DNA of 64,000 bases from Paenibacillus amylolyticus (GTDB taxonomy: Bacteria; Bacillota; Bacilli; Paenibacillales; Paenibacillaceae): assembly GCF_001570725.1 (NCBI RefSeq), contig NZ_BCNV01000006.1, positions 186,001 through 250,000 on the forward strand. The letters run 5' to 3'. The notes below the pieces were generated by a model. That model saw nothing but the letters and a program-made list of their open reading frames with translations. It was not told the origin of the DNA and did no database searches. The position numbers and the translations under genes are program-made. Shown piece after piece: positions 1 through 8,436 of the stretch. How positions within the stretch are numbered: position 1 is the stretch's first letter; each line of letters opens with the position of its first letter.

Positions 1-1
1 T

Positions 2-1033
2 CAATATGCATGTGAAGTATTGAAATGGATTTTGACGAATCACCCTTACGTGCCAGATGAGACACCTGTAGCATTATACTTTGGATATGGCGCTGTTCCC
101 TGGGCAATGGCAGAGACGGCTGAACGATTAAATGATCCATCGTTGCTTCGACGTGCAGAGGATCTGGCATTGGAAATCACCCGGGATGAGCCAGTACAGA
201 CCAATATTAGTCATGGAGCGGCGGGGTTGGGATTAATGCTGCTTGAGATATACCGTATTGGCGGCCGCCCTGAACTTCTGGCAAGAGCAGAGGAGCTGGG
301 TGTTTATATTTTGGAACAAGAAGAGCAGACAGATGAATCATTGAGTTTGTGGAAAGTGAAAGATAAATCGGACAAAAAAGGCCATCATTCTCTTGGATTC
401 TCTCATGGTATTGCAGGCATCGGATATTATTTGCTTGCCTTGGCGGAGCGTACAGGAAAGGAAGCCTACTATTCTGCTGTGAAGCGAATTGTAGATACAC
501 TCGATCGTACGAGTCATGGAGGACAGAATGGCGTGAGCCTGTGGCCTGCATCGCCGGAAAAACCGGATACACTCTGGGTGCACTGGTGTAATGGATCGGC
601 AGGTATTGGGCGATTTTTGATGGCAGCGGCTGATATTTTACAAGATCCCCTCTGTACCAGACTTGGACTTCAAGCAGCGGATGCAGTGGCACAGGCAACG
701 GTATTTGCTTCTTTTGGGCAGTGTCACGGAATTGCAGGCAATGGAGATTTTCTACTCTTGGCTAACCGCAAGTTCCCAGGCAGATATGAAACCAAACTAG
801 CGGAGTATACACAGAGCTTGTATGTATTGCGAAGTGATCCACAGGAAGACATATGGATGTGGCCTCTGGAGGACATGGAGTCCTTCTCCCCGGATTATAT
901 GACCGGTTATATGGGAATCTATACATTCCTGCTACGCCGGTTTTATCCGTCTGTTGCATCCGAACCACTGGTTTATTCAGGTTTCGATTATAACAGGGAG
1001 GGGGAAGCGTATGATGCTAACATCCATATCTGA
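2..1033 (+). CDS. LanC-type lanthionine cyclase domain protein, 5' end outside the window
   Basis: The reading frame is open back to base 2 with no convincing start, so this is the C-terminal part of a longer protein. Counting from the TTG at position 20, the (alpha/alpha)6-barrel signatures recur as SHGAAG (64-69), SHGIAG (128-133), CNGSAG (190-195) and CHGIAG (235-240). Cys190 and the Cys235-His236 pair match the three zinc ligands of LanC enzymes, which add cysteine thiols to dehydroamino acids to make thioether rings. Retained zinc ligands fit LanC, LanM or LanL proteins better than most LanKC proteins. Whether a dehydratase or kinase-lyase part lies upstream cannot be seen. The next gene starts 23 bases before this stop, so the operon is translationally coupled. 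A LanC-like protein with a non-lanthipeptide role is the main alternative. Confidence 0.85.
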   Translation, partial: QYACEVLKWILTNHPYVPDETPVALYFGYGAVPWAMAETAERLNDPSLLRRAEDLALEITRDEPVQTNISHGAAGLGLMLLEIYRIGGRPELLARAEELGVYILEQEEQTDESLSLWKVKDKSDKKGHHSLGFSHGIAGIGYYLLALAERTGKEAYYSAVKRIVDTLDRTSHGGQNGVSLWPASPEKPDTLWVHWCNGSAGIGRFLMAAADILQDPLCTRLGLQAADAVAQATVFASFGQCHGIAGNGDFLLLANRKFPGRYETKLAEYTQSLYVLRSDPQEDIWMWPLEDMESFSPDYMTGYMGIYTFLLRRFYPSVASEPLVYSGFDYNREGEAYDANIHI

Positions 1034-1811
1034 TATCCTGCCGCAATGCCAGCAAGAATCGGGGAAGACGGGTGATCGCTATTATGCAGTTGAACCTGGA
1101 AACAACGAAACCCTATCTTCGTTCATGGTAATTGATCAGGGTGAAGGGCAGTATACATTGGATTTATGGAGTGAAGCACATTCTAATCATTATTGGGAAG
1201 ATCGGATTTTATCCATTTTGGATAAAATCACATGGTCCTCTCTGTATGCCACTGTTCCTGCCTCATTTCCGTGGGAGAAGCTTGGATACCGGGCGGATAT
1301 TCTTGCCCATCGGTATCGATTTTTCGGCAAGTTGAAGGACGTTCCCATGCCGGCTATGCCACATGAAGACGCGGTTTGGATGTCTGCGGAGGGGCAGGCG
1401 GATTCCCTTGCACACTTGCTCCAGGCCAGTGATCCTACCTGTCGAGGTTGGGAAGCTGCTCGTCAAGCTATCGGGGATATTTATCAGGGTGTATATGGCA
1501 AGCTGCTGAAAGGTTCCGGGCTTGTGGAACTGGAGGGAAGGAAGATTGGGGGCTGTCTGTTAAGCGATGAGTTTGGCAGTGTACTCCTTGCTCATATATT
1601 CACGATACCTTCAGCGAAACGTCAAGGTTGGGCCCGATGGCTAGCTGCATATGGTCTCCATCGGTGCAGTTCAGATCCGGATCAGTGGATTAAAGCTTCA
1701 CTTGATGCAAACAACCGGGGCAGTTATCAATTGATGACGGCGCTGAATTTACAACAGGTGCCTGAACTTATACACGTATGCCGAATCACGAAAGAGAGTG
1801 AGCTTTCATGA
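1011..1811 (+). CDS. GNAT-family N-acetyltransferase
   Basis: About 266 residues. The C-terminal half carries a GNAT fold: a strand ending in a TIPSAKRQGWARWL acetyl-CoA loop and helix, then SLDANNRGSYQLMTALNL, the usual late strand-helix with Asn-Arg. The N-terminal half is not recognised. I chose ATG at 1011 because GGGAGGGGG sits just upstream and the longer frame from 954 lacks a ribosome site. It overlaps the LanC gene by 23 bases and the next gene by 4 bases. In this operon it could acetylate a peptide N-terminus or side chain. That role is inference; only the fold is supported. Confidence 0.75.
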   Translation: MMLTSISDILPQCQQESGKTGDRYYAVEPGNNETLSSFMVIDQGEGQYTLDLWSEAHSNHYWEDRILSILDKITWSSLYATVPASFPWEKLGYRADILAHRYRFFGKLKDVPMPAMPHEDAVWMSAEGQADSLAHLLQASDPTCRGWEAARQAIGDIYQGVYGKLLKGSGLVELEGRKIGGCLLSDEFGSVLLAHIFTIPSAKRQGWARWLAAYGLHRCSSDPDQWIKASLDANNRGSYQLMTALNLQQVPELIHVCRITKESELS

Positions 1812-3274
1812 TGCCTGTCTCACTGGAAAGTACGGATTATCATGATCTGAGAAGTAAATGGTTTCGTGAGAGTCATGAACCTGGATTGTTTGTTGTTGAA
1901 GGGACATCAGATGCGGTGGAGCATGAAATTCACAAACTGAAAACGCATTGGCAGGATAAGGTTATACAAATTGCGGTTGGTGATCCGTATGCTACTCTCC
2001 CACTGATCTATCAACTAAATCCATTTCAGCCAATAGATGATCTTGTGGCATGTAAAAATGCGTTATTGAGATTCCAAAGATCAGGGTGGACGCCTGGTAA
2101 TCGGAAATGGGTTCTGGTTGAAGTATCTTCCTACCTTCACCCTGCGGATCTGGGAGCCATCCACTATATCCTGTATCGACAGAAACTAAGGGGAGTAAGT
2201 GTAGTGCTTTTTTTTCATCGATATCCAACCATGGCGAATAATCCTGAGGATATACCCAAACTTCCGGTATCTATTGTCAGGGATACGCCCGATCAGACCC
2301 GACGTTTGTTGGAAGAACAGCTACAAATGGTAAGCAAGGATAATGGAAAGGAAGAAGAGGCAGCGTTGGCGCTCTACAATAGGCTGGCCTGGGTTTTGTT
2401 GTCCAAATCGGCTGATCCGGCCCGTTACAGGTCCTGTTTTCATTTTTTCGACCATAATTCTTTATTTCAACGGTTGTCGGCGACACAGCAGGCAGTACTC
2501 TGGTTTGAGTTGGGTCAGCTGTTGACCAAAAACGGGAAGCAGTATACCGAAGCACGACATTGTTATTCGAAAGCTCGGGAAATCATTGCCCATGAAGAAC
2601 TAACTGAAACGTATCGTACTGGGAAATGGGCTGCGCTTGATAATGGTGAGGCATTAATTGAGATGCAGGAGGGCAATGTAGAACGCGCAATTATGCTGGA
2701 GCAACAGGCGGGCCAGCGTATACGCCAGCTTTCTGATGGACCCGATAAGCGAGTTTTTCAGATTCAGACGTTACTAAACATTGCGGGCTTGCAGCTCCGG
2801 GCGGATCTCTATGCAGAGGCAGGTAAGACGTTGCTGGCTGCGGAGAAGTTATGTGTTGATGCGTATGTAGATTGGCTGGGGCATGTACTGCAATTAAAAA
2901 TGGTATTACATCAACAGCTGGGTGAGCAGGAGCAGGAATATGAACTATTGATTCAGTTGTTACGTATGAAGACAAACACTATCCATTCCAAACTGCTTGG
3001 CCGTGCGGTGGAAATCGCTGGTGCGCTGATTACTCAAGGGTTAGAGGAACGGGCATCCCGAGTGTACCGTCTATTGATGATGGGGCTGCCGGTTGCCAGT
3101 TTGCCACAGATCAGATTGATTCGTGAAACATTAGGCAGACTGGGGACCGTTACTCCCCTAGATGCATACACGCAGGACCAGTATATTGATAAACTGGAAT
3201 CGCAATTGGAGGGATGGGAGCAGTTAAAGAGCTGGAATGAAAGGAGGAAATCCGGTTGGGTTATCCATTCCTGA
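1808..3274 (+). CDS. TPR-type repeat protein of unknown function with an N-terminal NTPase-like region
   Basis: 488 residues. Residues 25-160 alternate hydrophobic strands and helices as in STAND or AAA-type proteins, with FVVEGTSDA where a Walker A loop would be expected and a Walker B-like WVLVEVSSY. No GxxxxGK is present, so ATP binding is doubtful. From about residue 185 onward there are helical repeats with TPR character (LWFELGQLL, YTEARHCYSKAREI, LQLRADLYAEAGKTLLAAEKL). ATG overlaps the GNAT stop as ATGA, and the next gene begins inside its last codons. It probably acts as a scaffold or substrate binder for the operon enzymes. I do not recognise a named family. Confidence 0.6.
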   Translation: MMPVSLESTDYHDLRSKWFRESHEPGLFVVEGTSDAVEHEIHKLKTHWQDKVIQIAVGDPYATLPLIYQLNPFQPIDDLVACKNALLRFQRSGWTPGNRKWVLVEVSSYLHPADLGAIHYILYRQKLRGVSVVLFFHRYPTMANNPEDIPKLPVSIVRDTPDQTRRLLEEQLQMVSKDNGKEEEAALALYNRLAWVLLSKSADPARYRSCFHFFDHNSLFQRLSATQQAVLWFELGQLLTKNGKQYTEARHCYSKAREIIAHEELTETYRTGKWAALDNGEALIEMQEGNVERAIMLEQQAGQRIRQLSDGPDKRVFQIQTLLNIAGLQLRADLYAEAGKTLLAAEKLCVDAYVDWLGHVLQLKMVLHQQLGEQEQEYELLIQLLRMKTNTIHSKLLGRAVEIAGALITQGLEERASRVYRLLMMGLPVASLPQIRLIRETLGRLGTVTPLDAYTQDQYIDKLESQLEGWEQLKSWNERRKSGWVIHS

Positions 3275-5013
3275 CACGAATGAGTGTGAATAAGGAACGA
3301 ACGAGTATGCTCTTGGGCTATGATGACAATACATGCGAATGGTGCAGTCTTGATGATACAGGCCGGATTGATAGCCGTCAGAGCCTTTCTGAACATGGGA
3401 CAGAGTCAGATCAGCACACGCATCATATTCAGTTTATGGGCAGGAACCGTGTTCTGGTGATCACACAGGACAATTCGGGGAAATGGCTTCATATATACGA
3501 GAATGAGAAGCAAGCAATTCTGGTTCAGAGCCTTTTTGTGAAGTTTCCATTTCCTGTGATGCAGGCCGCTTGGCAAGAAGGGCAATTCATTCTGCTATTT
3601 TCCATTAGACATCGTTCAGGAGCTGTCCGCATAGGTCTTTACGATCCCGAGAAGGATGAGGCGCGATGGGTTACTCCTGATTTGGACAACCCGCAATTTG
3701 TATTCTGGTCTGCATCAACACGAGAGGTTGGTGTAAACGTTGGTGGATTCGGAAGAGTGTACTCATATTCCAAAGATATCCTTCCATCATCCGAAATACC
3801 CTACACGGAGTATGCCTACCCTGTGATGGATAAGCAGGGGGATCTCATAGCCGTTTCTATTCCTGTGGAAGATGGCTTCCAGCCGGGATGGATCAGGCAG
3901 GGAGAGGATCGGGTGCATGAATGTTCAACGGATAGCCAACCCTTCTCTGAAATGATTAGAATGCAACTCGATCTACATCAACAGCTAGTCCTCTGCGAAG
4001 GGATAACCTGCGGCAGGTGGCAATATGTTCAATATACATTGGACAGAGAGAAGAGGTATGAGCTGTATGATTATCCGGGAATCTTGACACAGGCTGTGCT
4101 TAGCAGGGACAGACAGGGCTTGATCGGAAAATATGAATCTATCGTAAATCCTCCGGTGCCGGGGATATACCGGTTTTCGGAACAAACGGGTACGATTACC
4201 CGTTTCCCGGTTGAGCGAGATGAGAGGATTGGCAACCATCCTGACAAGGAACCCGATGTAATCTATGGAGGGGTTCGTTATGGACATGACAAGATTCCGT
4301 ACATGGACATACACCCGGAGGGCGCAGAACAGGTGGTCATCTATCTTCATGGCGGGCCTCATAATTGCCTGTTTGACAGCTTTAGTCCGGTCATCAGCGG
4401 ATTATATCAGGCAGGAGTGCGGGTCATCGGGTTGAACTATCCCGGTAGTTCAGGGTTCGGCATGGATTACAGGATGCGCATTCAGAACGATTGGGGCGGC
4501 GTGGATGCAGATGTCATCCAGTTCATGCGGGAGCAGATGTTATCTTCCTATTCACACGTATCTCTCTATGGGGTGAGCTATGGGGCTTATCTGGCATTGC
4601 TGGTAGCAGGTAAAAGTCCGGCGTTATGGAGTACTGTGGTTGCCTGTGCACCCTTTACGGATCTGGAAGGACTGTACGCAGGCGGAGGAACGAAGCTGAG
4701 GTCATTCTTGGAAACTGAAATCGGTGAGCTTTTGCATGATCAATCTGCCCTGCGGGATAGAAGCCCAACAGCTTATGTATCCGGGCTCAGTGAGGTGAAT
4801 ATTCAGCTCATTCACGGTCAGTTTGATCAACTGTGTCCCGTAGAACAGACGGAGAGGTTATATCTGGACATCACTAAAAACAAGCAGATGTCTGGAGCTG
4901 TAGGCAGGATTGAGCTTCATATTGTACAGGATATGGCGCATGAGGCTTATTCGGAGCGAATCTGGGCGCAGAAGGCTGTTGATTTTCTAAGCTACAGTAG
5001 AGTATCCACGTAA
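3256..5013 (+). CDS. S9-family (prolyl oligopeptidase-like) serine peptidase
   Basis: 585 residues with an N-terminal beta-propeller-like half and a C-terminal alpha/beta-hydrolase domain. The catalytic triad is visible as Ser441 in YGVSYGAY, Asp524 in HGQFDQLCP and His562 in DMAHEAY, with oxyanion-region HGGP near 370. The TTG at 3256 is preferred because AAGGAGG lies 8 bases upstream, although it overlaps the TPR gene by 19 bases. No signal peptide is seen, so it should be cytosolic. S9 prolyl oligopeptidases such as FlaP remove leaders from class III lanthipeptides, so leader removal is an attractive role beside a LanC domain. That substrate is inferred from context. Confidence 0.85.
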   Translation: MGYPFLTRMSVNKERTSMLLGYDDNTCEWCSLDDTGRIDSRQSLSEHGTESDQHTHHIQFMGRNRVLVITQDNSGKWLHIYENEKQAILVQSLFVKFPFPVMQAAWQEGQFILLFSIRHRSGAVRIGLYDPEKDEARWVTPDLDNPQFVFWSASTREVGVNVGGFGRVYSYSKDILPSSEIPYTEYAYPVMDKQGDLIAVSIPVEDGFQPGWIRQGEDRVHECSTDSQPFSEMIRMQLDLHQQLVLCEGITCGRWQYVQYTLDREKRYELYDYPGILTQAVLSRDRQGLIGKYESIVNPPVPGIYRFSEQTGTITRFPVERDERIGNHPDKEPDVIYGGVRYGHDKIPYMDIHPEGAEQVVIYLHGGPHNCLFDSFSPVISGLYQAGVRVIGLNYPGSSGFGMDYRMRIQNDWGGVDADVIQFMREQMLSSYSHVSLYGVSYGAYLALLVAGKSPALWSTVVACAPFTDLEGLYAGGGTKLRSFLETEIGELLHDQSALRDRSPTAYVSGLSEVNIQLIHGQFDQLCPVEQTERLYLDITKNKQMSGAVGRIELHIVQDMAHEAYSERIWAQKAVDFLSYSRVST

Positions 5014-5031
5014 GATAAATACGTGATGTTG

Positions 5032-5053
5032 AAGCCGCAAATGCGGCTTTTTT
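5032..5053 (+). terminator. Rho-independent terminator of the LanC/S9 operon
   Basis: AAGCCGC and GCGGCTT pair around an AAAT loop and are followed by a T run, 19 bases after the S9 peptidase stop codon. Confidence 0.85.
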
Positions 5054-5276
5054 GGCGATGTTTAAGGTCATGATATGGAAAGGAAAAGCGGTTGGGGAAG
5101 TGTTGTTCGTGGTCTGATGCGTGGCTTGAGAGGTTAAGCGAATGAACATTAGCGTTTACAAGATGTCACATCCGGTTTAAGATGGCGTGAGCCGTTTAAG
5201 GTATATAACAATAGGATTAAGTATTAAAATAACGGTAAGTTGATGAGAAGATATCTACAGAAAAGAGGGTATTTAT

Positions 5277-5909
5277 ATGAAAGTAGCCATTTTTGGAGCA
5301 ACCGGAGCGATTGGCAAGACGATACTGTGGGAGCTGATGGATCGTGGGCATGAGGTGACAGCGGTAGTGCGTGACCCGTCGAAAGTCGAGATGGTGCATG
5401 AACGCTTGCGTGTGGAACAGGGAGATATGCTCAACCCAGATCAGGTGGCTGATTTTGCAGCGGGTCAGGAAGCGGTTGTGAGTGCATATGGACCGAAGTT
5501 CGGTGAAGAAGAAGAGATGTTGGAAGTGACACGATCGTTGATCGAGGGTGTGCGCCGGGCAAAAGCAGGACGTCTGGTGGTAGTTGGTGGAGCGGGAAGC
5601 CTGATGACCGATTCCGGTGAGATGCTAATGGACACGCCGGGATTCCCGGACGAAGTCAAACCACTGGCAAAAGCACATGCAGAAGCATATGACCTGATTG
5701 AAGCATCAGGTATTCATTGGACGTACATGAGCCCTGCTGCGACAATCACAACAGGACGTCGGACTGGCCAGTTCCGGGTTGGCATGACCCGTGTGATTAC
5801 AGATGATATCGGGGAAAGCTCGATTTCCGTTGGCGATTTTGCAGCGGCTTTGGTGGATGAATTGGACGATCCGCAGTTTATCCAAGCACGGTTTACGGTA
5901 GGTTATTAA
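5277..5909 (+). CDS. NAD(P)H-binding atypical SDR oxidoreductase
   Basis: 210 residues. It opens with the dinucleotide-binding strand-loop-helix KVAIFGATGAIGKTI, then AVVRDPSKVE, VVVGGAGSL and a YDLIEASGIHWTYMSP segment typical of the NAD(P)H-binding family related to B. subtilis YwnB. The classical SDR Tyr-x-x-x-Lys catalytic pair is not evident, which is normal in this subgroup. The start is the ATG at 5277 downstream of AGAGGG. It is a single-gene unit with its own upstream region. The substrate is unknown; quinone or stress-related reductase roles are known for relatives. Confidence 0.8.
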   Translation: MKVAIFGATGAIGKTILWELMDRGHEVTAVVRDPSKVEMVHERLRVEQGDMLNPDQVADFAAGQEAVVSAYGPKFGEEEEMLEVTRSLIEGVRRAKAGRLVVVGGAGSLMTDSGEMLMDTPGFPDEVKPLAKAHAEAYDLIEASGIHWTYMSPAATITTGRRTGQFRVGMTRVITDDIGESSISVGDFAAALVDELDDPQFIQARFTVGY

Positions 5910-6106
5910 GCGTAGACAGGCTTGGGATGGATGAATCTGAAGGTCTCGTACACGGGATCGATAGAGCTTCCGATGATGTATCGAGTGCATCGTGGTAGCT
6001 CGATGAGGTGAATTCAAAGATAGTGATACACATATGGGATGCAGTGTTTAGGTGCGAAGTTGTTTTTTTAGGTATGAGATGAGCTTGTTACGGGGAGGGA
6101 TGAACG

Positions 6107-7786
6107 TTGTTTATCGTAACCGCTGAACAGATGAGAGCTGTGGACGAGCATACCATCCATCGGCTCGGAATTCCGGCAGCTAATCTAATGGAGAATGCAG
6201 GCCGTGCCATAGCCGAGGAAGTCATCAAGCTGTGCAGGGAAGGGCAGGCAGAAGGCCGGCTTGAGGATTCAGTGCAGCTTGGTTATAGCACCAAGACCGA
6301 TGCTAGGCGGGCATACACCGGGCCCGGTGATCGGCAAGGTTATGGTGGCGACATCATCGCCGATCCGGCGCTGGTGATGGAGCGCCCGGGAGATCAGCAG
6401 TGGTACATGCTGATCGGCAAGGGCAATAATGGCGGCGATGGGCTGGTGGCCGCGCGCCATTTGGTTGAAGCAGGGCTTGGCGTGACATTGGTCTACGCCG
6501 ATGCCCCTGATGCACTGCGGGGCGAAGCCGCAGTGCAACGGGATGCCGCTGCGCAGCTTGGCATCCCTGCCGTTGTCCACGGGCGCGAAGCCGTGGACTT
6601 CAGCCGGTGCACAGGCATCGTGGATGCGCTGCTGGGCACCGGCTCGCGGGGGGCGCCGCGGGGAGCCTACGCGGCGCTGATCGAAGCGGCGAACGACAGC
6701 GGCAAGCCGGTCGTGTCCGCCGATGTGCCGAGCGGGCTGGACGCCGACACCGGAGAGGTGTACGAGCCCTGCATTCAAGCCCGGGTGACTGTATGCCTCG
6801 CGCTGCTTAAGCGCGGGCTGGTGCAGTACCCGGGCGCTTCTGCCGCGGGGCGCATTGTGGTGCGCGCCATCGGCATTCCCGCGCGGCTTGCGCCAGAGCA
6901 TGGCCCCTCGGTCCGTCTGCTGACGGACGAGGTGCTGCGCGTTGCGCTGCGCGTGGACACAGGCCGTCTACGGGTACCGGACGGCCACAAAGGCACCTAC
7001 GGCCACGTATTGCTGGCCGCAGGAAGTCTGCCGATGAGCGGCGCAGGCCTGCTCTCGGCCAAGGCCGCGCTGCGCGCAGGCTGCGGGCTCGCCACATGGG
7101 CGCTGCCCGCGGCACTGTTGCCGCATGTCATCGGCACCGTGCCCGAGCTCATGCTCGCTGCCGCCGCCGATGGCGACAGCGGCGAATGGAACGCGGCTTC
7201 CGCGGGCGTCGTGCTGCGCCTCGCGGAGAGCCGCGACGTGCTCGCGACCGGCCCCGGCCTCGGCCGCTTCAAGGGCGACACAGACTGGCTGCGCCGTCTG
7301 TGGCAACAAACCGATCGTCCGCTCGTCATCGACGCGGACGCCCTCAACATGCTGGCAGACGCTGGCCCACATGGGCCTCGCGACTGGGGCCAGCGAAGTG
7401 CGGCGACGATCCTGACGCCGCACCCTGGCGAGATGGGTCGACTGCTGGGCATGTCGACCCGGGAAGTGCAGCGTGACCGCATTGGACACGCTGCAAAATA
7501 TGCCCGCGAGCAGGGCGTAACCCTTGTGCTCAAAGGAGCACGAACGGTCATCGCAACGCCATCCGGCGAGGCGTACATCAACACTACCGGGCACGCTGGC
7601 ATGGCGACTGGCGGTGCCGGAGACGTATTGACCGGCATCATCGCCGGTCTGCTTGCCCAAGGTCTCAGCGCGGAGCAAGCCGCCGCGTTCGGCGTATATC
7701 TCCACGGACAGGCTGCCGAACGAGCAGCTCTGCTGCGCGGTGACCCATCGTCCCTGCTAGCCGGAGACATCATCGACGCACTGTGA
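6107..7786 (+). CDS. nnr: Bifunctional NAD(P)H-hydrate epimerase / ADP-dependent NAD(P)H-hydrate dehydratase
   Basis: 559 residues. The N-terminal YjeF_N epimerase domain shows LMENAGRA (28-34) and GKGNNGGDG (104-112). The C-terminal ribokinase-like dehydratase domain shows GHKGTYGHVLLAAGS, TILTPHPGEMGRLLG and the GGAGDVLTGI nucleotide-binding loop near residue 505. Together they repair hydrated NAD(P)H. The TTG start follows GGGAGGGA. Residues 42-98 form a hydrophilic insertion between the first helix and the GNNGGDG loop that most relatives lack. From about 6600 to 7450 the gene is conspicuously GC-rich, with C/G third positions, unlike its neighbours. Confidence 0.93.
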   Translation: MFIVTAEQMRAVDEHTIHRLGIPAANLMENAGRAIAEEVIKLCREGQAEGRLEDSVQLGYSTKTDARRAYTGPGDRQGYGGDIIADPALVMERPGDQQWYMLIGKGNNGGDGLVAARHLVEAGLGVTLVYADAPDALRGEAAVQRDAAAQLGIPAVVHGREAVDFSRCTGIVDALLGTGSRGAPRGAYAALIEAANDSGKPVVSADVPSGLDADTGEVYEPCIQARVTVCLALLKRGLVQYPGASAAGRIVVRAIGIPARLAPEHGPSVRLLTDEVLRVALRVDTGRLRVPDGHKGTYGHVLLAAGSLPMSGAGLLSAKAALRAGCGLATWALPAALLPHVIGTVPELMLAAAADGDSGEWNAASAGVVLRLAESRDVLATGPGLGRFKGDTDWLRRLWQQTDRPLVIDADALNMLADAGPHGPRDWGQRSAATILTPHPGEMGRLLGMSTREVQRDRIGHAAKYAREQGVTLVLKGARTVIATPSGEAYINTTGHAGMATGGAGDVLTGIIAGLLAQGLSAEQAAAFGVYLHGQAAERAALLRGDPSSLLAGDIIDAL

Positions 7787-7959
7787 CGACGGGACAGATG
7801 TGGGACAACTCGCAGTTTTGGAATACTGCCTATGACGACTCGTTCCCAAATGCAAGTGATTCAACGAACCAGCACACCAAAAGTAGATGACTACTCATTG
7901 TTCATTTTTCAGCTCCTAGTGCTCAATGCTCATTACTCAATGTTCATTGCTCATTGCTC

Positions 7960-8153
7960 TAACGAACCTGAGGCACCTTATACCACGGTATTACATGGAG
8001 GAGCAAAAGCTAACGAATCTCATCTACGTTATTTCTGTGTATTTCAGAGAAAACACCTGAAAAACCGGACTAAATAAGGGAATAGAATGCCTGAGATTCG
8101 TTAGATTTTATATTCTGCAATTAATCGCCCAATAAGGTTTGCTCAGTTCGTTA
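7960..8153. repeat. Copy A of the 194-bp four-iteron palindromic intergenic element
   Basis: Outer arms TAACGAACCTGAG (7960-7972) and CTCAGTTCGTTA (8142-8153), and inner arms TAACGAATCTCA (8011-8022) and TGAGATTCGTTA (8092-8103), are nested inverted repeats. The inner-left arm is followed after three bases by ACGTTATT. The inner arm-to-arm distance (93) and the inner-to-outer right distance (50) are identical in the copies near 28.6 kb and 49.1 kb. Confidence 0.75.
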
Positions 8154-8176
8154 AACACTTGGATCTGAAACGTTGA

Positions 8177-8216
8177 TGTCTTGTTATCAACTTTCGTGTC
8201 TTGTTACCGACTTGCG
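8177..8216 (+). repeat. Two tandem copies of a 20-bp unit
   Basis: TGTCTTGTTATCAACTTTCG is followed directly by TGTCTTGTTACCGACTTGCG, 17 of 20 identical. No function is evident. Confidence 0.7.
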
Positions 8217-8262
8217 TGTGTCTTCGGAACAATGGTTAGATGAAACAACGAGTAGTTACTGA

Positions 8263-8303
8263 AAAGGGGAGCCCTGTCATGATCATGACGGAGGCTCCCC
8301 TTT
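8263..8303. terminator. Strong hairpin between nnr and the chemoreceptor gene
   Basis: AAAGGGGAGCC pairs with GGCTCCCCTTT, and the loop itself contains the palindrome GTCATGATCATGAC. Short T runs exist on both strands. It most likely ends the leftward chemoreceptor transcript, or both transcripts. Confidence 0.65.
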
Positions 8304-8436
8304 ATTTGCTTGTATGTCCACGCTACCTGATCCTTGCTCACTTATAACCTGCCTTTAACCTGCTTGAAATTTGCAACTAATCTACCCCTAACCTACATCC
8401 GGCCTATGTCCGGTGCGAATGATCCCTGCATTCTGC

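Larger units (their letters stand above)
7787..8436. other. Intergenic region with repeats and a strong hairpin
   Basis: No convincing gene is present. It holds a degenerate short repeat of the type TGCTCATT (about 7896-7958), one copy of the 194-bp four-iteron element (7960-8153), two tandem 20-bp units (8177-8216) and a strong hairpin (8263-8303). An 81-codon frame at 7832-8077 crosses the repeat and has no ribosome site, so it is not called. Confidence 0.7.

Noticed and set aside
6269..7773. Several long leftward frames within nnr
   Set aside because: The GC-rich centre of nnr leaves other frames open by chance; none shows a family motif.
7832..8077. 81-codon frame between nnr and the chemoreceptor gene
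   Set aside because: It has no ribosome site, crosses a simple repeat and the four-iteron element, and its product has no recognisable feature.
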